8,986 nt of DNA from Bifidobacteriaceae bacterium. GTDB lineage: Bacteria; Actinomycetota; Actinomycetes; Actinomycetales; WQXJ01. Shown one piece after another: positions 1-6,838 of this stretch (positions are counted from its first letter, which is position 1; every line of letters starts with the position of its first letter). The stretch is taken from positions 1 to 8,986 of the forward strand of contig JAITKC010000334.1 of the NCBI GenBank assembly GCA_031278665.1, given 5' to 3'. Position numbers and translations under genes: made by a program. A model generated the notes under the pieces. That model did no database searches. It was not told the DNA's origin and worked only from the letters and a program-made list of their open reading frames with translations.

Positions 1-1170
<1,170 letters not shown>

Positions 1171-1226
1171 TTACTTGATCGAATAGTTTGCGGATTCTGG
1201 TTTGGTCGGCGGTTGGCTGTCGGCGG

Positions 1227-1748
1227 TTAGCGGGAGGCCCGCTCCAACGCCCGGTCGGTCATCGACTTGCCGCCCCGTCCTATCCCGACGGTGCCGGACT
1301 TGACCAGTTCGCGGATGCCGAACGGCTCCAACAGGGTCAGCAAGGCGTTCAGTTTCGAGTCGGTGCCGGTCGCCTCGATCACCAACGTGTCGGCCGCCAC
1401 ATCGACTATGTGGGCCCGGAAGAGGTCGGCGATCTGGGTGACCTGGCTCCGCTTGGGGGCGTCGGCGCCAACTTTGACCAGTAGCAGGTTGCGCTGAACC
1501 GACCCCTCGAGGCTGTCCAGCTCGACCACTTTGAGGACGTTGACGAGTTTGTTCAACTGTTTGGTGACCTGCTCCAACGGCAACTCGTCGACATCGACCA
1601 CGGCGGTGATGCGGGAGATCGCCGGATGCTCGGTCGGGCCGACGGCCAGCGAGTTGATGTTGAAGCCGCGGCGCGCGAACAGCGCCGCCACCCGCGTCAG
1701 CACGCCCGGTTTGTTCTCGACCAGGACTGACAAAGTGTGCGTTGACAT
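1227..1748 (-). CDS. ilvN: acetolactate synthase small (regulatory) subunit
   Basis: This 173-residue protein is the regulatory partner of IlvB. It raises catalytic activity and mediates feedback inhibition, usually by valine. The N-terminal ACT domain (about residues 4-78) opens with LSVLVENKPGVLTRVAALFA and includes RRGFNINSLAVGPTE at 27-40, the hallmark of the family. The second half (about 84-157), with RNLLLVKV and a closing GIRELVKSGTVGIGRG, is the ACT-like C-terminal domain of small subunits. The ATG at 1746-1748 lies 8 nt after the ilvB stop, and that gap carries a GGAG ribosome site, so the two subunits are almost certainly translated together. The same frame stays open far upstream through ilvB, but that extension is a GC-rich shadow. 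The symbol ilvH is used for the same gene in some genomes. Confidence 0.97.
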   Translation of the reverse strand: MSTHTLSVLVENKPGVLTRVAALFARRGFNINSLAVGPTEHPAISRITAVVDVDELPLEQVTKQLNKLVNVLKVVELDSLEGSVQRNLLLVKVGADAPKRSQVTQIADLFRAHIVDVAADTLVIEATGTDSKLNALLTLLEPFGIRELVKSGTVGIGRGGKSMTDRALERASR

Positions 1749-1756
1749 GGTCGCTC

Positions 1757-3556
1757 CTAAGAACCTTGGGCGAACTTGTCGGGCTCGAAAACCGGAGCCA
1801 GTCCGCGGGCGTATTGGATTGTGTCGTTGGGCGCCCCGCCGGCGATCATCGGCCAAACCTGGGCGTCGCGCGAGACCTGGAAGTCGATTAGCGCCGGCCG
1901 GTCGGCGACCGCCATGGCCTGTTCGATTACCCGGTCGACCTGGTCGGCGTCGGCGCAGCGCAAACCGACGCAGCCGTAGGCGTCGGCCAGTTTGACGAAA
2001 TCGGGAATCATCGCGCTGTCGTCGCCGGTTTGCAGGTCGGTGTTGGAATAGCGTTCGCCGTAGAACAAGGTCTGCCACTGGCGGACCATCCCCAGCGACG
2101 AGTTGTTGATCAGCGCCACTTTCAGGGGGATGCCGTTCAGCGCGCAGGTGACCAGTTCGTGGCCGGTCATCTGGAAGCAGCCGTCGCCGTCGACCGCCCA
2201 GACTTGGCGGCCCGGGTGGGCGACCCGCGCGCCCATGGCGGCCGGCACGGCGTAACCCATTGTGCCGAGCCCGCCCGAGTTCAACAGCTGGCGCCCGTCG
2301 GAGATGTCGAGGAACTGCTGGGCCCACATTTGGTGTTGGCCCACGCCGGCGACGAAGATGGCGTCTTTGGGCGCCAGCGCCGACAGCCGCTCGATCGCGA
2401 ACTGCGGCGCCAAGCGGCCGTCCGAGGGCTGGTCGTAACCCGGCGGATAAGCCTCGCGCAACCCGTTCAGGTACTCCCACCAGCGCTTGTAGTCCGGTTT
2501 GGCGGGCCAGTCGGCGGCCAGTTCGGCCAGTTCGGCCAGCACATTGGCGGCGTCGCCGACAATTGGGATCTCGACCGCGAGGTTCTTGCCGATCTCGGCC
2601 GGGTCGATGTCGGCGTGGATCAGCTTGGCTCTCGGCGCGAAGCTGGCCAGGTCGCCGGTCAGGCGGTCGTCGAAACGCGAGCCGACGGCCAGGACCAAGT
2701 CCGCGCCCTGGAGGGCGGCGACCGCCGGAACCGAGCCGTGCATGCCGCCCATTCCGAGGTTGGCCGGATGGGCGTCCGGCAAACTCCCCACGCCCATCAG
2801 GCTGACGACCACCGGCGCCCCGGACCGGTTGACCAGTCTGGCGAGGTCGGCGCGGGCCCGGTCGCCGGCCCGGATTATCCCGCCGCCCGCCAAAATGACC
2901 GGGCGTTGGGCTTGGCGCAGCCCCTCGGCCGCCTGTTTGACCTGCTTGGAGTGCGGCTTGGTGACCGGCTTGTAGCCGGGCAGCTCCATTTTGACCGGCC
3001 AGCGCCATTCGGTCGGCTCGGTCTGGGCCGATTTGGTGATGTCGACCAAAACCGGGCCGGGCCGGCCGGAGCGGGCGATGTGATACGCCGCCCAGATCGC
3101 CGGGCCGATCTCGTCCGCCCGTTTTACCAGGAACGAGTGTTTGGTCAGCGGCATAGTCGCGCCGACGATGTCGGCCTCTTGGAAGGCGTCGGTGCCGATC
3201 GCCTGGGCCGAGACTTGGCCGGTGATGGCGAGCACCGGCACCGAGTCGATATTGGCGTCGGCCAGGGCGGTGATCAGGTTGGTCGCCCCCGGCCCGGAGG
3301 TCGCCAGGCAGACCCCCACCCGCCCCGACGATGCCGCGTACCCGGTCGCGGCGTGTCCGGCGCCTTGTTCGTGGCGCACCAGGATATGGCGGATCTTCGA
3401 GGCGTAAAGCGGGTCGTAGGTCGGCAGTATGGCCCCGCCGGGAATGCCGAAGACGACCTCTACGCCGAGAGCCTCCAGAGTTTTGACGATCGCCTGGGCG
3501 CCCGTCAGGCGCTGGCCCGTTCTGCCGCCGGGGGGAGCCGGCTTTGGCTCTGTCAT
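1757..3556 (-). CDS. ilvB: acetolactate synthase large (catalytic) subunit
   Basis: IlvB is the thiamine-diphosphate and FAD enzyme that condenses two pyruvates to acetolactate, or pyruvate with 2-oxobutyrate, the committed step of branched-chain amino acid synthesis. Its 599 residues are typical in length. The N-terminal ThDP domain (about 17-180) has [10 protein letters not shown] and the catalytic Glu63 in [14 protein letters not shown]. The middle FAD-associated domain (about 205-340) carries [12 protein letters not shown] and VGSRFDDR. The C-terminal ThDP domain has GDG at 457-459 and NN at 484-485, the Mg/ThDP-binding motif, then GMVRQWQ with the conserved Trp494. The GCFQM stretch after GDG and the ilvN partner argue for an anabolic enzyme rather than another ThDP enzyme. 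The ATG has AAAGGA 6 nt upstream. Expression is probably set by the attenuator at 3587-3677. Confidence 0.98.
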   Translation of the reverse strand: MTEPKPAPPGGRTGQRLTGAQAIVKTLEALGVEVVFGIPGGAILPTYDPLYASKIRHILVRHEQGAGHAATGYAASSGRVGVCLATSGPGATNLITALADANIDSVPVLAITGQVSAQAIGTDAFQEADIVGATMPLTKHSFLVKRADEIGPAIWAAYHIARSGRPGPVLVDITKSAQTEPTEWRWPVKMELPGYKPVTKPHSKQVKQAAEGLRQAQRPVILAGGGIIRAGDRARADLARLVNRSGAPVVVSLMGVGSLPDAHPANLGMGGMHGSVPAVAALQGADLVLAVGSRFDDRLTGDLASFAPRAKLIHADIDPAEIGKNLAVEIPIVGDAANVLAELAELAADWPAKPDYKRWWEYLNGLREAYPPGYDQPSDGRLAPQFAIERLSALAPKDAIFVAGVGQHQMWAQQFLDISDGRQLLNSGGLGTMGYAVPAAMGARVAHPGRQVWAVDGDGCFQMTGHELVTCALNGIPLKVALINNSSLGMVRQWQTLFYGERYSNTDLQTGDDSAMIPDFVKLADAYGCVGLRCADADQVDRVIEQAMAVADRPALIDFQVSRDAQVWPMIAGGAPNDTIQYARGLAPVFEPDKFAQGS

Positions 3557-3586
3557 GACCTGTCCTTTCGCTTCGCTTGTGACAAC

Positions 3587-3618
3587 AAAAAACCCTCCGG
3601 CCCAGCGGGCGGGAGGGT
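3587..3618 (-). terminator. intrinsic terminator/attenuator in the ilvB leader
   Basis: Read on the minus strand, ACCCTCC (3612-3618) pairs perfectly with GGAGGGT (3592-3598). After a C-C mismatch, the stem continues with GCCC/GGGC closing a 3-nt loop, and a run of six T follows immediately, the first being the last base of the stem. This is a textbook rho-independent terminator. It sits inside the ilvB leader, about 30 nt before the ilvB ATG and about 20 nt after the leader-peptide stop, which is where an attenuator should be. There is no gene end nearby for it to serve, so it most likely controls read-through into ilvBNC-leuB. Confidence 0.88.
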
Positions 3619-3651
3619 GCGCGTGGCAAACCTTGGGGCTACGCCACGCGC
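3619..3651 (-). promoter_or_regulatory. leader stem-loop overlapping the end of the leader peptide
   Basis: On the minus strand, GCGCGTGGC (3643-3651) is perfectly complementary to GCCACGCGC (3619-3627) across a 15-nt loop. The 5' arm lies in codons 9-12 of the leader peptide and the loop contains its stop codon. The 3' arm ends exactly where the terminator stem begins. In attenuation terms this resembles the pause (1:2) hairpin, and a ribosome on the Val codons would cover its 5' arm. I could not find a convincing antiterminator pairing by eye; only short options such as GGCG/CGCC or GCCC/GGGC appear. How the switch works is therefore inference. Confidence 0.65.
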
Positions 3652-3677
3652 GGTTCTACCACAACAAGTTGTCGCAC
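3639..3677 (-). CDS. ilvB attenuation leader peptide
   Basis: A 12-codon frame starting with GTG at 3675-3677 reads [12 protein letters not shown] and ends in TAG. It has three consecutive valine codons (GTT GTG GTA) preceded by a leucine codon. Known actinobacterial ilvB leaders have the same design; the corynebacterial ilvBNC leader, as I recall it, has R-L-V-V-V near its start. The GTG lies 7 nt after a -10 box with no ribosome site between, suggesting a leaderless transcript that begins at or next to the start codon. Starvation for charged tRNA-Val should stall ribosomes on the run and favour read-through of the terminator that follows. The frame also opens further upstream (to 3821), but that part holds the promoter and has no ribosome site. 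Confidence 0.8.
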   Translation of the reverse strand: MRQLVVVEPRVA

Positions 3678-3684
3678 GCCCGCA

Positions 3685-3713
3685 AGCCTAACCCGTGGGC
3701 CGACCGCCTTGAA
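3685..3713 (-). promoter_or_regulatory. promoter of the ilvB leader and ilvBNC-leuB operon
   Basis: On the minus strand, a -35-like TTCAAG (3708-3713) and a -10-like TAGGCT (3685-3690) are separated by exactly 17 nt. The -10 box keeps the TAnnnT pattern typical of actinobacterial housekeeping promoters; the -35 box is weak. Transcription would start at about 3677-3678, which is the GTG of the leader peptide. The match of promoter spacing, short leader peptide and terminator downstream makes this the most likely operon promoter, although the start site is inferred. Confidence 0.65.
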
Positions 3714-3717
3714 CCGC

Positions 3718-3736
3718 CCGTCCACATTGTGGACGG
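3718..3736. promoter_or_regulatory. perfect 19-bp palindrome, candidate operator
   Basis: CCGTCCACATTGTGGACGG is a perfect inverted repeat with 9-bp arms around a single central base. It lies 4 bp upstream of the -35 box of the ilvB leader promoter and about 75 bp before the divergent permease start. The one-base centre rules out a useful RNA hairpin, so a dimeric DNA-binding protein is the likelier reader. Each arm also reads CCGTCCACA, which fits the relaxed Streptomyces DnaA-box consensus as I recall it (two pyrimidines, then G/A/C, then TCCACA). It could thus be two overlapping, facing DnaA boxes. The regulator cannot be told from the sequence. Confidence 0.6.
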
Positions 3737-3810
3737 ATTTCGCCGGGGCGGGCGCCGCGAGCCAAACTGGGACGAAAGTGAAGGCATAGTCCCAGCGGGT
3801 CGGAGGTACG

Positions 3811-5418
3811 GTGACTGGCATGACTGCCTTAGTTGAGTTCCTGGCGAGTCAGCCTGTGCTTCTAATGTTCGTTTTAGTCGGAATCGGCTCGGCCTTGGGC
3901 GAAGTCCGGATCAAAGGCGTGGCCATCGCCGCCGCCGCCGTCTTGTTCATCGCCATCGCATTTTCGGCCTGGGGCACTTCGGCCGAGATCGCGATGCCGC
4001 TTGAGCACCTCGAAATTCTTGGCACTTTTGGACTGGTCTTGTTCACTTACACCGTCGGCGTCTTGTCCGGGTCGAACTTTTTCGCCTCGCTAAGGAGCGG
4101 CTGGCGCACGATTCTGGCGATGATTGGGCTATTGGCGGGCTGCGCCGCGATCGCCTTCGCCGGCGGAAAACTGCTTGGCCTGGACGGGGCGACCGTTGGC
4201 GGCACTTTGTCCGGAGCGGTTACCAACACCCCGATGCTAGCCGCCGTGCGGTCGGCTTCCGGCGACCCCAACGCGCCGACTATCGGTTATGCGGTGGCCT
4301 ATGTGTTCGGCGTCTTGGGAATGCTCTTTTTCGCCCAAATGGCTCTGCGCCAGGCCCCGAAGGACACCGACGCGCCGGCCCCGCTGGTCTCGCGGACAAT
4401 CCGGGTCGAGACCGACGCGATGCCGTCGATCGCCGGTCTGGAGGAGCGCCACGAGGGCCGCATCAAGTTCACCCGGGTGCGCCACGGCGAACACAATCCG
4501 GTGCTGGCGGCGAGCGAGGACGACGTCCTGCGCCGGGGCGACTTGGTCCAGGCCGTCGGACCGGCCGAGGCGGTCCGGGCGGTCACCCGCGAACTCGGCC
4601 ACACATCTTCCCACGACCTCGTCTCGGACCGCCGCTATCTTGACTTCCGGCGCATCACAGTGTCCAACCCGCTCCTCTCCGGACGCACAATTGAGGAGCT
4701 TGACCTGGAAGAACGTTTCTCCGCCCGGATCATCCGGGTGCGCCGGGGCGACGTCGACATGTTGGCCGAGTCCAGTCTGGTCCTCCAGACCGGCGACCGG
4801 GTCCGGGTGGTGGCGGCGCGCGAGCGGATGGACGCCTTGTCCAAGTATTTCGGCGACTCGGCCCGCGGGCTGGCCGACATCAACCCGGTCGGATTCGCGA
4901 TCGGCCTGGCCCTTGGGATCGGCCTCGGTCTGGTCCCCATCCCCCTCGGCGGCTTCACCTTCAAACTCGGCGCCGCCGCCGGCACTTTGCTGATCGGGCT
5001 GGTCTTCGGACGGCTGGGACGGGTCGGACCGTTCGTCACCACGATGCCGACGTCATCGTCCCAGGCGATTTCCGAACTCGGGCTGCTGATGTTTCTGTCC
5101 CAGGCCGGTGTGGCCGCCGGCACGCAAATCGCCGCCGCTTTCGCCTCCGGCGAATGGTTGAAGATCGTCTGCCTCGGCGCGCTAATCACCGTTTTCCTGG
5201 GCGCCGGCATGTACTTCGTAATGCGCCGGTTCTTCAAGATTGGCGGCACACGCCTGAGCGGCATGGAAGCCGGAGTGCAGACCCAGCCGGCGGTCTTGGC
5301 TTTCGCCAATGCGAAAACCAACGCCGATTCGCGGGTCGCCCTCGGTTACGCATTGGTCTACCCTGGCGCGATGGTCGTGAAAATCCTGCTTGGCCAGATC
5401 ATGGGCCTGCTCGCCTGA
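3811..5418 (+). CDS. AspT/YidE-family permease (aspartate:alanine exchanger family) with two RCK_C domains
   Basis: This 535-residue inner-membrane protein has the duplicated architecture of the aspartate:alanine exchanger (AAE) family: membrane half, two TrkA-C/RCK_C domains, membrane half. Hydrophobic segments fill about 14-180. The first half carries GTLSGAVTNTPML at 131-143, matching the family's G-x-x-S-G-x-x-T-N-T-P motif. Soluble RCK_C-like domains lie at about 194-262 and 278-348. The second membrane half (about 358-535) has FLSQAGVAAGTQ and GMEAGVQTQPAVLAFAN, the second copy of the motif. Members exchange amino or dicarboxylic acids, or are uncharacterised; the substrate here is unknown. 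The start is uncertain: GGAGG at 3802-3806 is 4 nt before the GTG used here and 13 nt before an ATG at 3820. A -10-like CATAGT lies at 3785-3790. The gene is divergent from ilvB. Confidence 0.88.
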   Translation: MTGMTALVEFLASQPVLLMFVLVGIGSALGEVRIKGVAIAAAAVLFIAIAFSAWGTSAEIAMPLEHLEILGTFGLVLFTYTVGVLSGSNFFASLRSGWRTILAMIGLLAGCAAIAFAGGKLLGLDGATVGGTLSGAVTNTPMLAAVRSASGDPNAPTIGYAVAYVFGVLGMLFFAQMALRQAPKDTDAPAPLVSRTIRVETDAMPSIAGLEERHEGRIKFTRVRHGEHNPVLAASEDDVLRRGDLVQAVGPAEAVRAVTRELGHTSSHDLVSDRRYLDFRRITVSNPLLSGRTIEELDLEERFSARIIRVRRGDVDMLAESSLVLQTGDRVRVVAARERMDALSKYFGDSARGLADINPVGFAIGLALGIGLGLVPIPLGGFTFKLGAAAGTLLIGLVFGRLGRVGPFVTTMPTSSSQAISELGLLMFLSQAGVAAGTQIAAAFASGEWLKIVCLGALITVFLGAGMYFVMRRFFKIGGTRLSGMEAGVQTQPAVLAFANAKTNADSRVALGYALVYPGAMVVKILLGQIMGLLA

Positions 5419-5481
5419 ATCCGTCGTTTATCATGGTCAACAGGCCGAATCACCCAAGAATAGTTAGGAACGCTGATATTT

Positions 5482-5808
5482 ATGGCACAACGGGTAGTTG
5501 TCGAGTTGCTTGACGACATAGATCAAAGCCCCGCCACCACAACCGTCGAGTTCGGACTCGACGGAGTCAACTACAAAATCGACCTCAGCCAAGACCACGC
5601 CGCAGAGTTGCGCGCCTTCCTCGAGCCCTACGCCAAGGCCGGACGCCCCGCGGACCGCAAGCGTCCGAACGCCAAGGAATCCGCCGCCGGTCCGGGCTTC
5701 GATCCGGCGGCCGTGCGGGCCTGGGCCGACTCCAACGCCATCGCCGTCTCCAGGCGCGGCCGCGTCCCCGCCTGGGTGGTCCAGCGCTACCACGAAGCCG
5801 GTTACTGA
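5482..5808 (+). CDS. lsr2: Lsr2 nucleoid-associated protein
   Basis: Lsr2 is the actinobacterial H-NS analogue: it binds AT-rich DNA in the minor groove, bridges it and silences foreign genes. At 108 residues it has normal length. The N-terminal dimerisation domain (about 1-55) starts MAQRVVVELLDDIDQSPATT and has the VEFGLDGVNYKIDLS strand region. A short basic linker (about 56-72) follows. The C-terminal DNA-binding domain (about 73-108) has FDPAAVRAWADSNAIAVSRRGR, with the AT-hook-like R92-G93-R94. Tryptophan in VPAWVV is a slightly unusual residue in this helix. The ATG has AGGAA 11 nt upstream, rather long spacing. It lies 63 nt after the permease gene with no obvious terminator or promoter between, and ends 11 nt from the convergent metS. 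Confidence 0.96.
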   Translation: MAQRVVVELLDDIDQSPATTTVEFGLDGVNYKIDLSQDHAAELRAFLEPYAKAGRPADRKRPNAKESAAGPGFDPAAVRAWADSNAIAVSRRGRVPAWVVQRYHEAGY

Positions 5809-5819
5809 CCGGCCGGCGG

Positions 5820-5957
5820 CTAGTCCGACAGGTCGGGCGGGAGCCGGGGGTATTGCGGACGCTCGGGCTTGACCAGGAGGAAGACAGTCGCGACGATCAG
5901 TCCGCCGGGCACCACCGCCAGGGAGACGATCAGCGTCAGGACGGCCGCGGGCGTCAT
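5820..5957 (-). CDS. metS: MetS-type small subunit of an NSS methionine/alanine importer
   Basis: This 45-residue single-span membrane protein starts MTPAAVLTLIVSLAVVPGGL and ends KPERPQYPRLPPDLSD. An N-terminal hydrophobic helix with a central GGL, followed by a short polar tail, is the pattern of MetS, the small subunit that MetP-type sodium-coupled transporters need for methionine (and alanine) uptake in Corynebacterium. The usual tryptophan before GGL is replaced by proline. The ATG overlaps the metP stop codon as ATGA, the expected arrangement for this pair. The frame is intact although the metP gene before it is broken, so the protein may have no partner here unless a second NSS transporter exists elsewhere. 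Longer starts in this frame would overlap metP and look like shadow sequence. Confidence 0.75.
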   Translation of the reverse strand: MTPAAVLTLIVSLAVVPGGLIVATVFLLVKPERPQYPRLPPDLSD

Positions 5958-6672
5958 CGGGCGCCGCCTTCCGGTCGGCCGGCCGCGGCCGGGCCGGGGC
6001 GAGGGGGGTAGGCCGGATAGGGCTCGAAGGCCAGCCGGTCGCGCCGCCAGGCCAGCAGGGTCAAGATCGCGGACGCCGCCGCACAGGCCAGAATCGAACC
6101 CCAGCCGGCCAGGCCGAGTAGCGCCGGGGAGTATCGCTCGTAGGGGGCCTTCAGCAATCCCGCCACGGTGACCGCCAAAATGTAGGCCAACACCAGCGGC
6201 GAGACCGCCGAGACCAGGAAACGCCAGAGCCGAATTTGTCCTGCAGGCCGGCCATGATCTCAAACGACGAATTGGCGAAGGCGACGACCAGGCCCGGACT
6301 GGTCAGATTGGACCGGCGCTTGCGGTAGGAGGCGTAAGTCAGCATGATGCCGAAGGCGATCGACAGCGAGAAGAAGATTTGGGCGTAGGCCGCGACCCAG
6401 ACCTCGACTTTGCCGAGGGCCGCGAAGTCCGGCGTGAACAGCGAGTTCAGCCCGTCGGTCTGGAGGTAGTCGGCGATCGGGATGCCGGCGGTCAGCAGCG
6501 CCACCAGGTAGGGAATCATAAAGGCGCCGCCGCCGTTCTCATAGGCCACGCCGGGGAAGCGCCAGATGTTGCCCAGGCCGACGGCCGAGCCGATGGCGGA
6601 AATTATGAAGCCGAACTGGCCGGACCACTGCTGGCGGTCCGGCCGGGTCCGGTTGGCGACGTCCTGAGCCAC
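5954..6672 (-). pseudogene. metP: broken NSS-family sodium-dependent transporter (metP-like) with internal deletions and a frameshift
   Basis: The GTG start at 6670-6672 has GGAGG 7 nt upstream. The protein begins as a perfect sodium:neurotransmitter-symporter (NSS) family member: QFGFIISAIGSAVGLGNIWR, then FPGVAYENGGGAFMIPYL (TM1 and its sodium/substrate-site motif). After TAGIPI (residue 66) it jumps to DGLNSLFTPDF, skipping about TM2-TM5. After SSFEIMAG (142) it jumps to LQDKFG, skipping a TM7-TM8 block. It then runs out of frame (the original frame stops at 6151). The other frame continues with IRLWRFLVSAVSPLVLAYIL to a stop at 5954-5956. About 235 family-like residues remain, against roughly 550 for intact members. 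The surviving blocks are well conserved, which suggests recent decay. The GTG, ribosome site and ATGA overlap with metS remain. An assembly error is the main alternative. Confidence 0.85.
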
Positions 6673-6838
6673 TCGCGGTCCTCCAAAATCAGTTCAGGCC
6701 TTTACCCGAAAATTAGTGCAAAGACAAGGGACTTTACGCCTCAAATCGGGGCGAAACGCGACCGTCCAGATGTTGAGATCGTCGCCCGAAACGGTCGCTA
6801 CGCCGCCCCTGACCAGTCCCGACGCCTATGCTGATGAG
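6673..6838. other. divergent spacer between metP relic and quinone oxidoreductase
   Basis: This 166-nt spacer is less GC-rich than the genes beside it. On the minus strand, TTGTCT (6718-6723) and TAAAGG (6695-6700) are 17 nt apart and could be a weak metP promoter. On the plus strand, TATGCT (6827-6832) lies 6 nt before the quinone oxidoreductase GTG. An 8-bp inverted repeat, GCGACCGT (6758-6765) and ACGGTCGC (6791-6798), lies between them. I saw no riboswitch-like architecture and no McbR-type operator. Confidence 0.4.
6827..6832 (+). promoter_or_regulatory. -10 box of a probable leaderless promoter
   Basis: TATGCT fits the TAnnnT actinobacterial -10 pattern and is followed by 6 nt and then the GTG of the quinone oxidoreductase. 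The transcript would start at or beside that codon. No good -35 box is found at 16-18 nt spacing, so the call rests on the -10 position and the lack of a ribosome site. Confidence 0.45.

Noticed and set aside
1205..1228. 10-nt direct repeat GTCGGCGGTT in the ilvN-ilvC spacer
   Set aside because: Only two short GC-rich copies, one overlapping the ilvN stop codon; no promoter or operator pattern around them.
1227..3629. 800-codon open frame on the minus strand that extends ilvN upstream through all of ilvB
   Set aside because: Only the last 173 codons are ilvN. The rest lies over ilvB in another frame and reads as arginine/glycine-rich low-complexity sequence, a GC-rich shadow; ilvN has its own ATG and ribosome site.
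2030..3691. 553-codon open frame on the plus strand antisense to ilvB
   Set aside because: It matches no family I know, has the skewed composition of an antisense shadow, and runs through the ilvB attenuator.
3601..3799. CCCAGCGGG occurring twice (3601-3609 and 3791-3799) in the ilvB-permease spacer
   Set aside because: The first copy is part of the terminator stem-loop; a 9-nt GC-rich match on this scale is likely chance.
3639..3821. 60-residue minus-strand frame starting at an ATG opposite the permease start
   Set aside because: It has no ribosome site and its first 48 codons cover the palindrome and the ilvB promoter; only the last 12 codons make sense, as the attenuation leader peptide.
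4635..5321. 228-codon minus-strand frame antisense to the permease
   Set aside because: No recognisable domain and Ser/Arg/Pro-rich composition; the sense strand encodes a conserved membrane protein.
5798..5828. GCCGG/CCGGC hairpin between the convergent lsr2 and metS genes as a shared terminator
   Set aside because: The arms are only 5 bp and no T run follows on either strand.
6673..6838. Possible SAM riboswitch or McbR operator upstream of the metP relic
   Set aside because: I looked for paired-stem riboswitch architecture and for a TAGAC-N6-GTCTA type site and found neither.
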